Shown one piece after another: positions 6,977 through 10,894 of a stretch of 10,894 nucleotides of DNA. Source of the DNA: Opitutia bacterium UBA7441 (GTDB taxonomy: Bacteria; Verrucomicrobiota; Verrucomicrobiia; Opitutales; Coraliomargaritaceae). Position 1 is the stretch's first letter. Every line of letters begins with the position of its first letter. The notes under the pieces are model-generated. The model was not told the origin of the DNA and made no database searches. It saw only the letters and a list, made by a program, of their open reading frames with translations. The position numbers and the translations under genes are program-made. The stretch is taken from the NCBI GenBank assembly GCA_002480015.1, contig DLQD01000102.1, positions 1 through 10,894 on the forward strand, in the 5' to 3' direction.

Positions 6977-8194
6977 ATGAAACGTGTCGCTTCGAAAATA
7001 GAGCCTAACGGGAATTCTATGCTACTTCGCGCCTCGGCTAAGCGCCTCTTTGAGAGCCTCATGGAGCAGACTGCTGACCGTATCTATATTAAGGATAAGC
7101 AAAGTCGCTTCATCGCCGCCAGCCAAGCGCTGGCTGATATGCACGGATTCAAAAATCGCCATGAGTTGGAAGGGCTCACGGATTTTGACCTGTTCTCTGA
7201 AGAACACGCACAACAAGCCTTCGACGATGAGCAGCGGATTATCGAAACCGGAAAGCCCATGGTGAACATTGTAGAGAAAGAGACCTGGGAGGATGGCTCC
7301 GTCAGCTGGGTCTCTTCCAGTAAGGCGCCTCTCTATCTCTCGTCGGGTAAATTAGCCGGCATACTCGGCATCTCACGGGACATTACCACCGAGAAAATTG
7401 CACTGGAACAACTCGCCCAAAGCGAGCATCGACTCCGGGAACAAAACGAGATCATGCGCTCCGACTATGAAAGCGCCCATAAAGTGCAAAGCGTAATGAT
7501 CCCTGGGCGCGTCCCCCACATCAACCACGTCGAGATCGCCTACCTGTGGAAACCGATGACTCAGGTCGGCGGCGATATCATCAACTTCCCCCGTAATCCG
7601 TGCAACTGCCTGCTCTTCTTTATGGGTGATGTGTGCGGACACGGCGTCACGGCGGCATTCTACACTGTGCTGATCAAATACCTCACCGCACATAGCGCCG
7701 AGGTCTATAATGACAACCCGCGCGATTTCTTAAATTCTGTCAACGAAGGCATCACCGGGCGTATCAATAGCGGCTTCGTCACCGGGCTGGCCGGACATTT
7801 TGGAGCCCGCCAAAAGAACGGCAGCCGTAAACTTATTCTCTCCCATGCTGGACACCGACAAGTGCTCCATTACCACAAAAAAGAAGACCGCATCGAGCTG
7901 ATCGAACTACCCAACGGCACGGTCATGGGTCTACCCGGCACCGCTGCTTCAAGTGCGAAATCCATCGACCTGCAGATCAGCGACCGGTTCTACGCCTTCA
8001 CAGACGGCATCGTCGAAGCGTCCAATCCTAATGGCGAGGAATTCGGCATGAAGCGAGTGATCGGCAGCTTAAAGAAATACGCCAATAAGCCCGTCCAAGA
8101 AACGATCGATGCCCTCCACGCAACAGTGGCCAATTACACCAAAATCCCAAACCAACAAGACGACATCACGATCCTCGCCTTCGAGCTGACGTAG
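6977..8194 (+). CDS. PAS-domain PP2C-type (SpoIIE/RsbU-like) serine phosphatase
   Basis: From the ATG at 6977 the protein has 405 residues. An in-frame GTG at 6968 would add three, and an ATG at 7019 would remove 14. A PAS domain spans about 25-138 (FESLMEQTADRIYIKDKQSRF ... LAGILGISRDIT). A charged helical linker at about 139-170 (EQLAQSEHRLREQNEIM) leads to a SpoIIE/PP2C domain at about 172-405. Metal-binding acids are D200 (VGGDIINF), D218 (MGDVCGHG), D343 (FTDGIVEA) and D395/D396 (QQDDITIL). Such proteins dephosphorylate anti-anti-sigma factors (STAS proteins) in response to a sensed signal. No membrane segment is seen, so it should be cytoplasmic. No STAS protein, anti-sigma kinase or sigma factor is adjacent, so the target is unknown. 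A four-codon frame (6966-6980) overlaps the chosen start as ATGA. Confidence 0.9.
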   Translation: MKRVASKIEPNGNSMLLRASAKRLFESLMEQTADRIYIKDKQSRFIAASQALADMHGFKNRHELEGLTDFDLFSEEHAQQAFDDEQRIIETGKPMVNIVEKETWEDGSVSWVSSSKAPLYLSSGKLAGILGISRDITTEKIALEQLAQSEHRLREQNEIMRSDYESAHKVQSVMIPGRVPHINHVEIAYLWKPMTQVGGDIINFPRNPCNCLLFFMGDVCGHGVTAAFYTVLIKYLTAHSAEVYNDNPRDFLNSVNEGITGRINSGFVTGLAGHFGARQKNGSRKLILSHAGHRQVLHYHKKEDRIELIELPNGTVMGLPGTAASSAKSIDLQISDRFYAFTDGIVEASNPNGEEFGMKRVIGSLKKYANKPVQETIDALHATVANYTKIPNQQDDITILAFELT

Positions 8195-8208
8195 CTGAAC
8201 GGCTACGT
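8189..8208. terminator. Stem-loop between convergent genes, possible bidirectional terminator
   Basis: ACGTAGC at 8189-8195 pairs with GCTACGT at 8202-8208 around a 6-nt loop. The phosphatase stop codon (8192-8194) lies within the first arm. It falls between two converging genes, where a shared terminator is expected. No T-run follows on either side, so intrinsic termination is only possible. Confidence 0.4.
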
Positions 8209-8228
8209 GTCACCGCGCCGCCTCACAA

Positions 8229-8981
8229 TCATTCTGTAAGCAGATTGCATTGATCGACCACGCTTAGAATATAAGCTGCCGCCGTTTCCGAGCGCAACAC
8301 GTTCGCGCCCAGCCGGACAGGTTGAAAGTCGGAATCGCGCAGGGCGGCATACTCCGCCGAAGTGAAATCACCCTCGGGTCCCACTGCGACGACGATTTCC
8401 TCTGGGCTGCCTGAGCCATCCAAAACCTCCCGTAAAGGACGACTGCCCGCCTCCAAACTTGCTACGAGCCGCAGCGCTCGCTCGCTTGCAGGGTGCTCTA
8501 GCAACCACGCGTCCAGGGGAACTGGCACAGCTAGCTCCGGCAAGTAACTCAGGCCACATTGCTTACAGGCTTCAATCATCGTAAGCCGCCATTTTTCGAC
8601 TTTAGAAAGCAGGCGCTCGCCTTTGATCTGCACGTCGCCCTGATCGGTAAAGACCGGCTGTATCCGTACCGCGCCGATCTCCGTGGCCATGCGCAAGATC
8701 AGATCCATCGTCTTCCCTTTTGGAATCGACTGGAGCAGAGTCACCCTCGGCAACTGCGGTGCCGCGCGCTCAACCGCGCTGACCTCGATCCGCACCGCCT
8801 TCCCATCCGCTACACCGATACGCCCTTGGTAGCGCGTGCCCCGACCATCCAACACTTCAACCGTTTCGCCGACCTTCGCCCGCAAAACCCGCACGAGATG
8901 ATGACTCTCCCGCACATCCAAAGTCAGAGCATCTCCCTCGACCAAAGCATCTGGAAACAAAAATGAACGATAGCGTGCCAC
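8229..8981 (-). CDS. rsmE: 16S rRNA m3U1498 methyltransferase (RsmE)
   Basis: From a GTG at 8981 the product is 250 residues, the usual RsmE length, starting (V/M)ARYRSFLF. The N-terminal PUA-like part carries ESHHLVRVLRAKVG at 25-38. The C-terminal SPOUT domain has LLQSIPKGKTMDLILRMATEIG, EACKQCG, GPEGDF at 201-206 and LGANVLRSETA at 224-234, which form the trefoil knot that binds S-adenosylmethionine. The enzyme methylates N3 of U1498 in the decoding region of 16S rRNA. The frame stays open for 38 more codons to an ATG at 9095, but that extension (SISFTIHSFS and similar) is repeat-derived and unlike RsmE N-termini, so the GTG is preferred. The start directly abuts a heptamer array. It diverges from the M3 peptidase gene. 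Confidence 0.92.
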   Translation of the reverse strand: MARYRSFLFPDALVEGDALTLDVRESHHLVRVLRAKVGETVEVLDGRGTRYQGRIGVADGKAVRIEVSAVERAAPQLPRVTLLQSIPKGKTMDLILRMATEIGAVRIQPVFTDQGDVQIKGERLLSKVEKWRLTMIEACKQCGLSYLPELAVPVPLDAWLLEHPASERALRLVASLEAGSRPLREVLDGSGSPEEIVVAVGPEGDFTSAEYAALRDSDFQPVRLGANVLRSETAAAYILSVVDQCNLLTE

Positions 8982-9029
8982 AGAGAAAGAGTGAATGGTG
9001 AAAGATATAGAGTGAATCAGAAAAATGAA
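8981..9029. repeat. Heptamer array B, upstream of rsmE
   Basis: Seven consecutive 7-bp units read on the plus strand as CAGAGAA, AGAGTGA, ATGGTGA, AAGATAT, AGAGTGA, ATCAGAA, AAATGAA; AGAGTGA occurs twice exactly 21 bp apart. The sense strand of rsmE therefore has a pyrimidine-rich leader ending at its GTG. If the upstream ATG at 9095 were used, the array would be translated. Confidence 0.65.
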
Positions 9030-9090
9030 TTCCTTGATCGTGCATTGCAAATCAATGTTACGCAGACCAACTTCCTCAACATCCAGAACT

Positions 9091-9131
9091 TTCATCCATC
9101 ACAACTGACTCAGCACTCGTCACGACTCACA

Positions 9132-9132
<1 letters not shown>
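9091..9132. repeat. Heptamer array C, running into the M3 peptidase start codon
   Basis: Units TTCATCC, ATCACAA, CTGACTC, AGCACTC, GTCACGA, CTCACAA follow each other without a gap. The final A of the last unit is the first base of the peptidase ATG (9132-9134). CACTCGTCACGA at 9114-9125 is identical to 6129-6140 in the nif3 leader. No Shine-Dalgarno is present. Confidence 0.65.

Positions 9133-10894
<1,762 letters not shown>

Overview
The window looks like ordinary chromosomal DNA of a free-living bacterium, with a decayed insertion-sequence remnant at its left end. By eye G+C is in the mid-to-upper 50s percent. The gene mix (Soj-type ParA beside an XerC/D recombinase, TcdA, Nif3, RsmE, an M3 oligopeptidase, a PAS-SpoIIE phosphatase), weak or absent Shine-Dalgarno sequences and pyrimidine-rich heptamer leaders suggest Verrucomicrobiota, perhaps Opitutae. 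That assignment rests on memory of similar genomes, not on a search.

Layout. 1-1566 (minus): a transposase gene with a DruA-like (DUF4338) N-terminal part and an ISAs1-type DDE C-terminal part. It is broken by a nonsense codon and a frameshift and runs off the left edge. 1567-1964: a gap with no convincing gene. 1965-4660 (minus): three genes in one direction, namely an FAH-family enzyme, a ParA/Soj ATPase and a XerC/D tyrosine recombinase; the last two plausibly serve chromosome segregation and dimer resolution. 4754-4830 (plus): tRNA-Val(GAC) with encoded CCA, followed by overlapping inverted repeats. 4924-5286 (plus): a small two-helix membrane protein. 5301-6077 (minus): TcdA, the ct6A tRNA-modification enzyme. 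6164-6922 (plus): a Nif3-like metalloprotein. 6977-8194 (plus): a PAS-SpoIIE phosphatase. 8229-8981 (minus): RsmE, the 16S rRNA m3U1498 methyltransferase. 9132 to the right edge (plus): an M3 metallopeptidase (OpdA/PrlC type), incomplete at its 3' end.

The most unusual signal is a set of degenerate tandem arrays with strict 7-bp periodicity but changing unit sequence. They fill the divergent tcdA/nif3 intergenic region, flank both start codons of the divergent rsmE/M3 pair, and occur twice inside the M3 reading frame, adding about 10 and about 35 residues without breaking it. In every case the sense strand of the affected gene carries the pyrimidine/A-rich, G-poor version, and in the divergent tcdA/nif3 region the polarity flips in mid-array. 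They resemble the short tandemly repeated repetitive (STRR) heptamers known from cyanobacteria.

No complete defence system, CRISPR array, prophage or rRNA gene is visible. The DruA-like part belongs to a dead transposase, and no other Druantia gene is present.
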